A stretch of DNA of 51,960 nt from Puniceibacterium sp. (GTDB lineage: Bacteria > Pseudomonadota > Alphaproteobacteria > Rhodobacterales > Rhodobacteraceae), in NCBI GenBank assembly GCA_024636635.1, contig JAGXGV010000174.1:1-51960 (forward strand). The letters run 5' to 3'. Shown piece by piece: positions 1-8,851 of this stretch. Positions within the stretch are counted from its first letter, which is position 1; every line of letters starts with the position of its first letter. Below the pieces are notes generated by a model. The model did not search any database and was not told the DNA's origin. It worked only from the letters and a program-made list of their open reading frames with translations. Made by a program: the position numbers and the translations under genes.

Positions 1-859
1 CTACATCGTCGTCTCGGCGCTGCTGGCGCCGGTGATCGTGACGCTGGGCCAGCAGAACGGGCTGATCGTGCCGCTGATCGCGGTGCACCTGTTCGTGTTC
101 TACTTCGGCATCATGGCGGATGTAACGCCGCCCGTCGGGCTGGCCAGTTTTGCCGCCGCCGCCGTGTCAGGGGGCGATCCGATCAAGACCGGTCTCGTGG
201 CCTTCTTCTACAGCCTGCGGACCGCCGCGCTGCCGTTCCTGTTCATCTTCAACACCGAACTTTTGCTTATGAACGTGAACTGGGCGCAGGGGATATTCGT
301 CTTTATCATCGCCACCATCGCCATGCTGCTGTTTGCGGCGGCGACACAGGGCTGGTTCCTGGCCAAGAACCGCTTTTACGAAACCATCGCCCTGCTGCTG
401 ATCGCCTTTACCCTGTTCCGGCCCGGTTTCTGGATGGACATGGTGTTCCCGCCCTACGCCGAATCAGCCCCGACCGAGATTGTCGCCGCCGCGGACGATG
501 TTCCGGCAGGGCAGCCGTTGCGGATCCGCGTGGCCGGTGTCGGCGATCTGGGTGATCCGATCGAATTTGTCGCCCTGCTACCCATCGGCGAAGGTGAAAC
601 CGGTGCGGAAAAGCTGGAAAATGCCGGGCTTGTGTTCCGCTCTGAGGGTGATCAGATGTTCATCGACGATGTGACCTTCGGCTCGCCCGCGTCCGAAGCG
701 GGTCTGGACTGGGATCAGGAAGTGCTGCGCGTGCTCAAGCCCGTGCCGGTGCCGTCCAAGTATTTCATGTTCATTCCGGCGCTGGCGCTGCTCGCGCTTA
801 TCATGTTCCTTCAGCGGGGGCGGAACTCTGCGGTTGTGCACCGCAAGGCTGCGGCGTGA
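1..859 (+). CDS. TRAP transporter fused permease, C-terminal part (5' end outside window)
   Basis: The reading frame is open from the first full codon (position 2), so the gene starts upstream of the window. The visible 286 residues begin with hydrophobic segments of the large DctM-type permease, including the family-like stretch FGIMADVTPPVGLASFAAAA. More membrane segments follow, then a hydrophilic C-terminal domain (about residues 155-250) of the kind found in 12TM TRAP fusion proteins (DUF3394), and a last membrane helix (FMFIPALALLALIMFLQ). TRAP permeases use an ion gradient and a periplasmic binding protein, not seen here, to import small organic acids or amino-acid-like solutes. The downstream amine/amide genes suggest the substrate could feed or come from that pathway; this is inference from position only. 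Confidence 0.9.
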   Translation, partial: YIVVSALLAPVIVTLGQQNGLIVPLIAVHLFVFYFGIMADVTPPVGLASFAAAAVSGGDPIKTGLVAFFYSLRTAALPFLFIFNTELLLMNVNWAQGIFVFIIATIAMLLFAAATQGWFLAKNRFYETIALLLIAFTLFRPGFWMDMVFPPYAESAPTEIVAAADDVPAGQPLRIRVAGVGDLGDPIEFVALLPIGEGETGAEKLENAGLVFRSEGDQMFIDDVTFGSPASEAGLDWDQEVLRVLKPVPVPSKYFMFIPALALLALIMFLQRGRNSAVVHRKAAA

Positions 860-890
860 CCGCATGAACCCGGCGGAATCAGCGAATCGT

Positions 891-919
891 GGACCTGCCG
901 CCTTTGCGGTGGCGGGTCC
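891..919 (+). terminator. Stable hairpin after the TRAP permease gene
   Basis: A 12-bp stem (891-902 with 908-919, two G-T wobbles) and a 5-base loop lie 32 bases after the permease stop codon. There is no T tract, so Rho-independent termination is only possible, not shown. The rest of the gap up to 1123 contains nothing else I can support. Confidence 0.35.
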
Positions 920-1123
920 GGTGTGCGGGGCAGGGACGGTGTTCACACTTTCGGCACTAGGCGCCCGTGACGCCGCGAAACCGGGTCTGTTCGGGGTGCG
1001 GCGGGCGCATTTCCCGGTGTTGGCGGTTTTCGTCCTGGATCGCAGGGCGTAAGAGATGCGGGAAGTGGGAACACAGGGCAACAGCCCAGAAGGGTGTTTC
1101 CGCGCCTTTGGAGATAGTTCCCG

Positions 1124-2080
1124 ATGACCCCTTTCGCAATCGCAGGCGTACAGATGTACGTTCAGGCCACACAATCCAACGTTGATGGCATCATCCACCG
1201 GCTGGACGTGCTGATGGCGCGCTTTCCCTGGACCCAGATGGTCCTGTTTTCCGAACTGGCCGCCTTTGGCCCGCTTGACCGCTATGCCGTCCCGACCGAA
1301 AACGAGGCGATCGAGAAGTTCTGTATTGCCGCCCGCCGCCACCGGGTCTGGCTGATCCCCGGCACGATGTTCCTGCGCGGCGACGACGGGCTGATCCGCA
1401 ACACCGCCGTGGTGATCGACCCGGACGGCCATGTGGTCGCGCGCTATGCCAAGATGTTCCCGTTCCGCCCCTACGAGGCGGGGATCACCGCGGGCACCGA
1501 ATTCTGCGTCTTTGACGTGCCGCAGGTGGGCCGCTTCGGCCTGTCGATCTGTTATGACCTCTGGTTTCCGGAAACCACGCGGCAACTGACGTCGATGGGG
1601 GCCGAGGTCATCCTGAACCCGGTGCTGACCGGCACCACCGACCGCGACGCCGAACTTGCCATCGCGCGGGCCACGGCGGCGCAGTTCCAGTGTTATGTCT
1701 TTGCGGTCAATGGCCTGGGCGCCGGGGGCGTGGGCAAATCCATCGTCGTCGATCCCAGTGCCATGGTGCTGCACCAATCGGCGGGACAAGAGGACATGTT
1801 CCCGATCGAGGTCGATCTGGACGTGGTGCGCCGCCAGCGCGAGACCGGCATGAAGGGACTGGGCCAGGTGCTAAAGTCCTTCTGCGACAGGTCGAACGAT
1901 TTTCCGGTCTATGACCGGGCCAGCGGGTCGGATGCGTTCCTTTACACGCTTGGGCCGCTTGAAATGCCGCAGCAGGGCAATCGCGCCGGGCTGCACGTGG
2001 ACGTGCCGCTTGCCAGTGACGTCCAGATAAACCGGCCGCTGGGATACCAGCCGGCCATGGGAAAAACATCCGGCGGCTGA
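1124..2080 (+). CDS. Carbon-nitrogen hydrolase (nitrilase superfamily amidase)
   Basis: A 318-residue protein with the nitrilase-superfamily catalytic triad: Glu44 (LFSELAAFG), Lys110 (YAKMFPF) and Cys143 (GLSICYDLWFPE). These enzymes hydrolyse or condense amides through a cysteine thioester, usually in the cytoplasm; there is no signal peptide. The start is supported by GGAGA at 1110-1114. The C-terminal 50 residues run past the usual domain. It lies between the TRAP permease and the PLP enzyme, and only 75 bases separate it from the latter, so it is probably part of the same operon. N-carbamoylputrescine amidases belong to this superfamily and act in polyamine routes, which fits the decarboxylase next door, but the substrate cannot be read from the sequence. 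Confidence 0.88.
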   Translation: MTPFAIAGVQMYVQATQSNVDGIIHRLDVLMARFPWTQMVLFSELAAFGPLDRYAVPTENEAIEKFCIAARRHRVWLIPGTMFLRGDDGLIRNTAVVIDPDGHVVARYAKMFPFRPYEAGITAGTEFCVFDVPQVGRFGLSICYDLWFPETTRQLTSMGAEVILNPVLTGTTDRDAELAIARATAAQFQCYVFAVNGLGAGGVGKSIVVDPSAMVLHQSAGQEDMFPIEVDLDVVRRQRETGMKGLGQVLKSFCDRSNDFPVYDRASGSDAFLYTLGPLEMPQQGNRAGLHVDVPLASDVQINRPLGYQPAMGKTSGG

Positions 2081-2155
2081 CCCTGTCTGCCCGGGGGGCA
2101 TCGCCACGCCCCCCGATCGCATCGCAGGTTCGACCGCCCTATGGGGAGAGATGCG

Positions 2156-4894
2156 ATGCAATCCGTGAACGAATATTATTCGGCAGTGCAACTGCGGTCC
2201 GACAGGTGGGCGGCGCTGCGCGAAGCCACCGACGCGCTGGCACAGGGCGGCACCGATCGGCAGATGACGGGAATACGCAAGCGGGTCGAAGAGCTTTGGA
2301 CCTCCCTTGCGGTGATCGAACCCTACTGGGCGTTTCCCGGCATGGCGTCCTTTGACTACATGCGCCGACAGTATGCCTCTGGCCATTACGACGATTTGGC
2401 CTATTCGGTGCACCGCGCCCTGCGCGCCCTGACCTCGGGGGCGTACCGCCGCCGTCACATCCCGCTGGACAAGGACAGCACCGAAAAAGACGAACAGGAC
2501 GACGAGGCGATGCTGTCCCCCGAGGCCCGCGCCATGTCGAAACCCTATTTCGAGGTGCTGATCGTCGATGAGGTGAACGAACATCAGGAACGCTGGCTGA
2601 AATCCAATGTCTCGCGGATGCGCCGCCCCGAGGATCCGTTCCTTTACGAGGCCGTTGTGGTGCCCAGCCTTGAGGATGCGCTGATCGCTGTGCTGTTCAA
2701 CCACAACATCCAGGCCATCGTGGTGCGCCCCGGGCTGACCCTGAAATCGCGGATCGAAATGCCGCTGCTGTCGCGCTACATCGACACGGCGGAACGCCAG
2801 GATGAACTCGATTCGCTGCGCCCGCGCGATTACGGCCCCGAACTGTGCCGCCTGATCGCCAAGGTCCGCCCTGAACTGGACGCCTATCTGGTCACCGAAC
2901 GGTCGGTCGAGGATATCGCGGGCCTCGATCTCGGCATCTGCCGCCGGGTGTTCTACAATCAGGAAGACTTCATGGAGCTGCACCTGAACATCCTTCGGGG
3001 TGTGCAGGCGCGCTACAAGACGCCGTTCTTCACGGCGCTGGTGGAATATTCCAAACAGCCCACCGGCGTCTTTCACGCCATGCCGATCAGCCGGGGGAAA
3101 TCCATCACCCGCAGCCACTGGATTCAGGACATGGGCGCGTTTTACGGCCCCAACATCTTTCTGGCTGAAACCTCGGCCACGTCCGGCGGTCTGGATTCGC
3201 TGCTTGAACCCCACGGTCCGATCAAGGAGGCGCAGGAACTTGCCAGCCGCGCGTTCGGCAGCAAACAGACGTTCTTTGCCACCAACGGCACGTCCACCTG
3301 TAACAAGATCGTGGTGCAGGCGCTGGTGCGCCCCGGCGACATCGTGCTGGTGGACCGCGACTGCCACAAGTCGCACCATTACGGCATGGTTCTGGCGGGG
3401 GCGCAGGTCTGTTATCTCGACAGCTATCCGCTGAACGAATATTCGATGTACGGTGCCGTCCCGCTGCACGACATCAAGAAACAGCTTCTTGAACTCAAGG
3501 CGGCGGGCAAGCTGGACCGGGTGCGGATGCTCTTGCTGACCAACTGCACCTTTGACGGCATCGTCTACAACGTCGAACGCATCATGGAGGAATGTCTGGC
3601 GATCAAGCCCGACCTCATCTTCCTTTGGGACGAGGCGTGGTTCGCCTTTGCCCGCTTCAACCCGACCTACCGCACGCGCACCGCGATGAACGCGGCCAAC
3701 GTGCTGCGCGAACGCCTGCGCAGCCCCGAACATCTCAAGGCCTATGAAAAGCAGCAGGCCAAGCTGAAGGACGCCGACGACGCCACGCTGCTGAAAACCC
3801 GGCTTATCCCGCCGCCCACCGCCCGCGTGCGCGTCTACGGCACACAATCGACGCTCAAGACGCTGACATCCTTGCGGCAGGGGTCGATGATCCATGTCAA
3901 CGATCAGGACTTCAAGGGTGAGGTGGAGCAAAGCTTTCACGAGGCGTACATGACCCATACCTCGACCTCGCCCAACTACCAGATCATCGCGTCGCTGGAT
4001 GTGGGGCGCCGTCAGGTGGAACTGGAAGGCTTCGAATTCGTGCAGCGCCAGATCGAGGCGGCGATGTCCATGCGCCGCGCGATTTCGACCCATCCGCTGC
4101 TTCAGAAGTATTTCAAGGTGCTGACCGCCGGCGACATGATCCCCGAGACACACCGCGAATCCGGCGTACAAAGCTATTATGATGCCGAACAGGGCTGGAC
4201 CGATCTTTGGGAATGTTGGGAACAGGACGAATTCGTGCTGGATGCCACCCGCGTCACGCTGGCCGTGGGCGGCACCGGCTGGGACGGCGACACGTTCAAG
4301 ACCCAGATCCTGATGGACAAATACGGCATCCAGATCAACAAGACCTCGCGCAACACCGTGCTCTTCATGACCAATATCGGCACCACGCGATCCTCTGTCG
4401 CCTATCTGATCGAGGTGCTGGTCGAAATCGCCAGATCGCTTGACGACCTGTTGGATGACGCCTCCAAGATGGAACGCCTTGCCTTTGACAAACGGGTCAA
4501 GAACCTGATGCACGACCTGCCGCCGCTGCCGGATTTCAGCCGGTTCCACGATTCGTTCCGCACCGACGACGGCACACCCGAAGGTGACATCCGCACGGCG
4601 TTTTTCCTCAGCTATGATGAAAACAACTGCGACTACCTTGAACTTGACGGATCACTGAAGGCGGCGATGGACGCGGGGCAGGAAATTGTCTCGGCGTCGT
4701 TCATCATCCCCTATCCGCCCGGCTTTCCAATCCTTGTCCCCGGACAGGTGGTCAGTCAGGAAATTCTCAGCTTCATGCGCGCGCTCGATGTCAGCGAAAT
4801 CCACGGTTACCGCCCGGATCTGGGCCTGCGCGTCTTTACCAAAGAGGCGCTTGCCAATCTGGGCACCGCCAGACTTTCCACCGCTGCCGAATAA
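2156..4894 (+). CDS. Orn/Lys/Arg decarboxylase-family PLP enzyme, 912 residues
   Basis: A fold-type I PLP enzyme with the layout of large bacterial basic amino acid decarboxylases. It has an N-terminal part, a CheY-like wing domain (about residues 125-215), a PLP core with TNGTSTCNKIV, the PLP-ring aspartate Asp492 in WDEAWFAFARF, and Lys568 in STLKTLTSLRQGSMIHV as the Schiff-base lysine, then a C-terminal domain. In characterised members the residue before the lysine is His (STHK); here it is Leu, so the reaction may not be plain decarboxylation. I chose the ATG at 2156 because GGGGAGAG lies just upstream; an in-frame ATG at 2141 overlaps that ribosome site. The ATP-grasp gene follows after 18 bases. 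Substrate unknown; a basic or acidic amino acid is likely by family. Confidence 0.85.
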   Translation: MQSVNEYYSAVQLRSDRWAALREATDALAQGGTDRQMTGIRKRVEELWTSLAVIEPYWAFPGMASFDYMRRQYASGHYDDLAYSVHRALRALTSGAYRRRHIPLDKDSTEKDEQDDEAMLSPEARAMSKPYFEVLIVDEVNEHQERWLKSNVSRMRRPEDPFLYEAVVVPSLEDALIAVLFNHNIQAIVVRPGLTLKSRIEMPLLSRYIDTAERQDELDSLRPRDYGPELCRLIAKVRPELDAYLVTERSVEDIAGLDLGICRRVFYNQEDFMELHLNILRGVQARYKTPFFTALVEYSKQPTGVFHAMPISRGKSITRSHWIQDMGAFYGPNIFLAETSATSGGLDSLLEPHGPIKEAQELASRAFGSKQTFFATNGTSTCNKIVVQALVRPGDIVLVDRDCHKSHHYGMVLAGAQVCYLDSYPLNEYSMYGAVPLHDIKKQLLELKAAGKLDRVRMLLLTNCTFDGIVYNVERIMEECLAIKPDLIFLWDEAWFAFARFNPTYRTRTAMNAANVLRERLRSPEHLKAYEKQQAKLKDADDATLLKTRLIPPPTARVRVYGTQSTLKTLTSLRQGSMIHVNDQDFKGEVEQSFHEAYMTHTSTSPNYQIIASLDVGRRQVELEGFEFVQRQIEAAMSMRRAISTHPLLQKYFKVLTAGDMIPETHRESGVQSYYDAEQGWTDLWECWEQDEFVLDATRVTLAVGGTGWDGDTFKTQILMDKYGIQINKTSRNTVLFMTNIGTTRSSVAYLIEVLVEIARSLDDLLDDASKMERLAFDKRVKNLMHDLPPLPDFSRFHDSFRTDDGTPEGDIRTAFFLSYDENNCDYLELDGSLKAAMDAGQEIVSASFIIPYPPGFPILVPGQVVSQEILSFMRALDVSEIHGYRPDLGLRVFTKEALANLGTARLSTAAE

Positions 4895-4912
4895 CAGACA
4901 GGGAGACTTCAC

Positions 4913-6373
4913 ATGGCAACGACCATCCTGAAAAACATCTCGGAAATCCGCCGGTTCTTTCACCGCAACGAGGATCCGATCTACTTCATCTCGGCCACCA
5001 ACTTCAACTTGCTGGGGCTGGATGAATGGGTGAAGAACTTCAAATACATCTGCTACATCGATTGCTACGACGGCAAACACCCGAATGTCTTCTGCCCCAG
5101 CGAACAGCCGCACGCGGAATTCCAGAGCATCGAGGACATCAACAACTACCTGCTCCAGCACAAGGAAGTCATCGACTTCATCAAGCGGCGCGGCGGCAAG
5201 CCGCATTTTGTGTTCCTGATGTTCGACGAGGAAACCGAACGTCTGTCCAAGGAGTTGGGCGCCGAAGTCTGGTTCCCCAAGGCCAAGCTGCGCCAGAGCA
5301 TGGATAACAAGATTGAAACCGTGCGCATCGGCAACAAGGCCGGCGTTCCGTCCGTGCCCAACACGCTGTCCGAAGTCGAAAGCTACGAACACCTGCGCGA
5401 AATCACCGAAAAGGCCGGTATCGGCCACGATCTCGTGCTGCAATCGGCCTTTGGCGACTCTGGCCACACGACGTTCTTCATCAAGTCCGAGGCCGATTTC
5501 CGCCGCCACGAATCCGAGATCGTGGGCGAGGGCGAGATCAAGATCATGAAGCGGATCGATTGTCGCGGCTCGGCGATCGAAGCCTGCGCCACCAAGGAAG
5601 GGACAATTGTCGGCCCGCTGATGACCGAACTGGTCGGGTTCAAGGACCTGACCCCCTACAGGGGCGGCTGGTGCGGCAACGAGATCCTGAGCACGGCCTT
5701 TCCGCCCAAGGTGCGCCAGCACGCGCGCGAACTGACCTTCAAATTTGGCGAACAGCTGCGGAAAGAGGGTTACCGGGGCTATTTCGAACTCGATTTCCTG
5801 ATCGACAAGAAAACCGGCGATCTCTGGCTTGGCGAACTCAACCCGCGCATCACCGGTGCCAGTTCCATGACCAACCACGCCGCTTTTGCCCATGCCGATG
5901 CGCCGCTGTTCCTGTTCCACCTGCTGGAATTCAGCAAGAAAAAATTCAATCTCGATGTGGACGAGCTGAACTCGCGCTGGGCCGATCCCGACATGATCGA
6001 TTCATGGTCGCAGATGGTGATCAAACATACCGACGATTCGGTCGACATCTGCACCGGTGCGCCGGAAACCGGCATCTACAGGATGCTCGAGGATGGCCGC
6101 GTGGTCTATGACCGCTTCGACTATCACCGCCGCGCGGTCGAGTCGGAAAACGAGGCGTTCTTCCTGCGCATCCTCGGCCCCGGCGACTATCGCTACGAAG
6201 GTGCCGACATCGGCATCCTCGTGACCCGCGGGCGGTCGATGACCAAGAACTTCCTGCTCAACGAACGGGCAAAGAAGTGGATTCACGGCATCAAGAGCAG
6301 TGTGACCGGCCGTCCCCTGCCGGTGGCTGAAGCCGGTCCCGCCTTTGCGGACCCCGCTTTCAAGATCCTGTAA
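4913..6373 (+). CDS. ATP-grasp ligase (biotin-carboxylase-like)
   Basis: A 486-residue protein. The ATP-grasp core runs from about residue 115 to 330, with the nucleotide/metal-binding signature ELNPRITGASS (Glu308, Asn310). An N-terminal pre-ATP-grasp domain (about 1-110) and a C-terminal domain of about 150 residues flank it. ATP-grasp enzymes activate a carboxylate as an acyl phosphate and join it to an amine, thiol or carbon nucleophile. There is no biotin-carrier partner nearby, so an annotation as biotin carboxylase would mislead; an amide- or peptide-forming role fits better. AGGGAG lies upstream of the ATG. It sits 18 bases after the PLP enzyme and 9 bases before the C45-type hydrolase, which implies translation as one operon. 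Confidence 0.85.
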   Translation: MATTILKNISEIRRFFHRNEDPIYFISATNFNLLGLDEWVKNFKYICYIDCYDGKHPNVFCPSEQPHAEFQSIEDINNYLLQHKEVIDFIKRRGGKPHFVFLMFDEETERLSKELGAEVWFPKAKLRQSMDNKIETVRIGNKAGVPSVPNTLSEVESYEHLREITEKAGIGHDLVLQSAFGDSGHTTFFIKSEADFRRHESEIVGEGEIKIMKRIDCRGSAIEACATKEGTIVGPLMTELVGFKDLTPYRGGWCGNEILSTAFPPKVRQHARELTFKFGEQLRKEGYRGYFELDFLIDKKTGDLWLGELNPRITGASSMTNHAAFAHADAPLFLFHLLEFSKKKFNLDVDELNSRWADPDMIDSWSQMVIKHTDDSVDICTGAPETGIYRMLEDGRVVYDRFDYHRRAVESENEAFFLRILGPGDYRYEGADIGILVTRGRSMTKNFLLNERAKKWIHGIKSSVTGRPLPVAEAGPAFADPAFKIL

Positions 6374-6382
6374 AGGGTCTGC

Positions 6383-7360
6383 ATGACCATGTACTGGCGC
6401 GCCTTGTCCGAGGATCTGCCCGGCCAAAAATGGGCCGGGCTGTTCGCGGAATACTGGCCGCATTACCGCGCCTGGTGGCTCAACGAAGGGGACGCCGCGC
6501 GCGCCTCCTACATGGAAAGCCGACGGATGCTGTCGCGCCACATGCCCGAGATGGTTCCGCTTTACGACCGGCTCTGCGACCTCGCGGGCGGCGGCGATCA
6601 GGCGGCGCGGTTCCTGTCCTTCTACTGCCCGCCACCGTATCTTTCGGGCTGCTCGCAGGCGCTCTGGCCCGGCAAGGCCCCGGTGCTGGTGCGCAACTAC
6701 GACTACAACGCCTCGGCCTTCGATTCGCTGATCCTGCGCACGGCGTGGATGGGGCGAAAGGTCATGGGCGTCTCGGACGGTCTCTGGGGGCTGGTGGACG
6801 GGATGAATGACGCGGGCCTCGCCATCTCTCTCACCTTTGGCGGGCGGCGCGTGGTGGGCGAAGGCTTCGGCGTGCCGATCATCCTGCGCTACGTGCTGCA
6901 AACCTGTACCACCACCGAACAGGCAGGCGCGGTCCTCGCCCGCGTGCCCACCCACATGAGCTACAATGTCACCGTCGTGGACCGCGACCGCAAATACCTC
7001 ACCGCGATGATGTCGCCGGACCGCGCCACGCTGATCACCCATGCGGCCGTTGCCACGAACCATCAGGAAAACGTCGAATGGATCAGCCACGCCCGATTCA
7101 CCGCGACGGTGGAGCGCGAACGTTTCCTGCTGCACCGCATGACTCTGCACAAGGATACCGAGGAAAAGTTCATCTCGGCCTTCCTCAAGCCGCCGCTTTA
7201 TTCCACCGCGTTCAGCCACGGCTTCGGCACGCTTTATACCGCAATCTACCGTCCGCGCAAAAAGCAGATGGAAATCCGCTGGCCCGGCACCGTCTGGCCC
7301 CTGCTTCTGGACCGGTTCGAGGAAGGCGCCCGCCAGGTCCATGTCCCGGGGGCGGCCTGA
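6383..7360 (+). CDS. C45-family Ntn hydrolase / acyltransferase (acyl-CoA:6-APA acyltransferase-like)
   Basis: A 325-residue protein resembling peptidase family C45. These proenzymes cleave themselves in front of a cysteine, which then becomes the N-terminal nucleophile for amide hydrolysis or acyl transfer. The likely nucleophile is Cys90 in LSGCSQALW, followed by VLVRNYDYN, which matches the RN(Y/W)DW-type strand of the family, and later by VVDRDRKYLTA and AVATNHQE. Cleavage before Cys90 would release a small chain of about 89 residues. No signal peptide. AAAGGG precedes the ATG at 6383; the ATG at 6389 is an alternative. It lies 9 bases after the ATP-grasp gene. A ligase next to an amide hydrolase/transferase suggests an acyl-protected intermediate, with the acyl group later moved or removed. 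This is inference. Confidence 0.8.
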   Translation: MTMYWRALSEDLPGQKWAGLFAEYWPHYRAWWLNEGDAARASYMESRRMLSRHMPEMVPLYDRLCDLAGGGDQAARFLSFYCPPPYLSGCSQALWPGKAPVLVRNYDYNASAFDSLILRTAWMGRKVMGVSDGLWGLVDGMNDAGLAISLTFGGRRVVGEGFGVPIILRYVLQTCTTTEQAGAVLARVPTHMSYNVTVVDRDRKYLTAMMSPDRATLITHAAVATNHQENVEWISHARFTATVERERFLLHRMTLHKDTEEKFISAFLKPPLYSTAFSHGFGTLYTAIYRPRKKQMEIRWPGTVWPLLLDRFEEGARQVHVPGAA

Positions 7361-7400
7361 TCCGGCCGTGTCTCCCCTGTGCCTCCCCCCGCTTCTCTGG

Positions 7401-7441
7401 GTCTGAAATATCCCGGGGGTCCGGGGGCAGCGCCCCCGAAC
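7401..7441. repeat. Dispersed GC-rich intergenic repeat, copy 1
   Basis: This stretch holds GAAATATCCCGGGGG followed by a perfect hairpin, CGGGGGC-AGC-GCCCCCG. A second copy with the same AAATATCCCGGGGG start and GGGGGCAGCGCCCCC hairpin is at 45024-45084. From memory, this motif recurs after genes in Rhodobacteraceae genomes. It lies inside the operon, between the C45-like gene and the aminotransferase, where it could stabilise or attenuate the message. Confidence 0.7.
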
Positions 7442-7525
7442 TGCCCCCGCACCCCGTACCGCCCTTGCAACAGGCCACGCCCTGTTCCAGACTGCCAACA
7501 ACGTCCCCCGCACCGGAACGGTCCC

Positions 7526-8851
7526 ATGTCCCACATCTTTCCGCGATCGATGAAATCCAGCCCGCCGATGGCGGTCGGGGGACAGGGCTGCTACCTGATC
7601 GATGCGACCGGCAAGCAGTATCTTGACGCTTCGGGCGGTGCGGCGGTGTCCTGCCTCGGGCATGGCGATCGCACCGTGATCGACGCGATCAAGGCCCAGC
7701 TCGACCGTCTCGCCTATGCCCACACCGGGTTCTTCACCTCGCAACCCGCCGAGGAACTGGCCGACCTGCTGATCGGACACGCGCCCGGCACGCTCGACCG
7801 CGTCTACCTTGTCTCGGGCGGGTCCGAGGCGACCGAGGCCGCGATCAAGCTGGCCCGGCAGTATTTTGTGGAAAAGGGCGAACCGGACCGTGGCCGCCTG
7901 ATCGCCCGCAAACAAAGCTATCATGGCAACACCATCGGTGCGCTGTCGGCGGGCGGCAACGCATGGCGCCGCGCCCAGTTCGCACCGCTGTTGCTGGACA
8001 TGAGCCACATCGACCCGTGTTACCCCTACCGCCTCCAGAATGAGGATGAATCTGCGCAAGAATACGGCCAGCGCGCCGCCAACCTGCTTGAAGAGGAGTT
8101 GCTGCGCGTCGGACCCGAGACGGTGATGGCCTTCATGGCCGAACCCGTCGTGGGCGCGACGGCGGGCGCCCTTGCCCCTGCGCCGGGGTATTTCAAACGC
8201 ATCCGCGAGATATGCGACCGCTACGGCATCCTTCTGATCCTGGACGAGGTGATGTGCGGCATGGGCCGCACCGGCACGCTGTTCGCCTGTGAACAGGACG
8301 GCATCGCCCCGGACATCCTGTGCATCGCCAAGGGGCTGGGGGCGGGGTATCAGCCCATCGGCGCGATGCTCTGCACGTCGGAAATCTATGACACCATCGG
8401 CGCGGGCAGCGGTTTTTTCCAGCATGGCCACACCTACCTTGGCCATCCCGTCGCCGCCGCGGCCGGCCTTGCCGTGGTCGGTTCGGTGCTGGATCGCGGA
8501 TTGCTGGAAAATGTGCGCAGCCAGGGTGCTTTGCTGTCCAACGCGCTGCGGGATCGCTTTGGCGGACATCCGCATGTGGGTGACATCCGGGGCAGGGGGC
8601 TGTTCATGGGGCTTGAACTGGTCGCTGACCGTGGCACCAAGGCGCCTTTCGATCCGGCGCTGAAACTGGCCGCGGGGATCAAGGCCGCCGCGTTCGAGGC
8701 CGGTCTGATCTGTTATCCGATGAGCGGGACGATAGATGGCAGGACCGGCGATCACATCCTGCTTGCCCCGCCGTTCATCATCTCCGATGCGCAGATCGGC
8801 GAACTGGTGGACAAGCTGGGTCAGGCGATAGACGCCACGCTGCCCGCCTGA
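7526..8851 (+). CDS. Class III PLP aminotransferase
   Basis: A 441-residue fold-type I aminotransferase of the omega-amino acid/acetylornithine type. Visible motifs are SGGSEATEAAIKLARQYF, the PLP-ring Asp240 in LILDEVMCGMGRTG, and the Schiff-base Lys269 in CIAKGLGAGYQPIGAML. Length is normal. The frame is open back to 7379, but the conserved start is the ATG at 7526 (SHIFPRSM); the upstream stretch is the GC-rich intergenic repeat. It probably moves an amino group from an omega-amino acid or diamine to a keto acid, as expected of the last or first step of an amine pathway. It is the last gene of the run; the 165-base gap from the C45-like gene could allow separate control. Confidence 0.9.
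   Translation: MSHIFPRSMKSSPPMAVGGQGCYLIDATGKQYLDASGGAAVSCLGHGDRTVIDAIKAQLDRLAYAHTGFFTSQPAEELADLLIGHAPGTLDRVYLVSGGSEATEAAIKLARQYFVEKGEPDRGRLIARKQSYHGNTIGALSAGGNAWRRAQFAPLLLDMSHIDPCYPYRLQNEDESAQEYGQRAANLLEEELLRVGPETVMAFMAEPVVGATAGALAPAPGYFKRIREICDRYGILLILDEVMCGMGRTGTLFACEQDGIAPDILCIAKGLGAGYQPIGAMLCTSEIYDTIGAGSGFFQHGHTYLGHPVAAAAGLAVVGSVLDRGLLENVRSQGALLSNALRDRFGGHPHVGDIRGRGLFMGLELVADRGTKAPFDPALKLAAGIKAAAFEAGLICYPMSGTIDGRTGDHILLAPPFIISDAQIGELVDKLGQAIDATLPA

Noticed and set aside
1871-4549. 892-codon open frame on the minus strand
   Set aside because: It runs antisense to the decarboxylase-family gene; the sequence is rich in His, Arg and Gln with no family motif, as expected of a GC-rich shadow frame.
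4913-6373. Biotin carboxylase function for the ATP-grasp gene
   Set aside because: No biotin carrier or carboxyltransferase gene nearby, and the flanking domains differ from a normal AccC layout.
6002-8755. 917-codon open frame on the minus strand
   Set aside because: Antisense to three well-supported genes (ATP-grasp, C45-like, aminotransferase) and lacking any motif.
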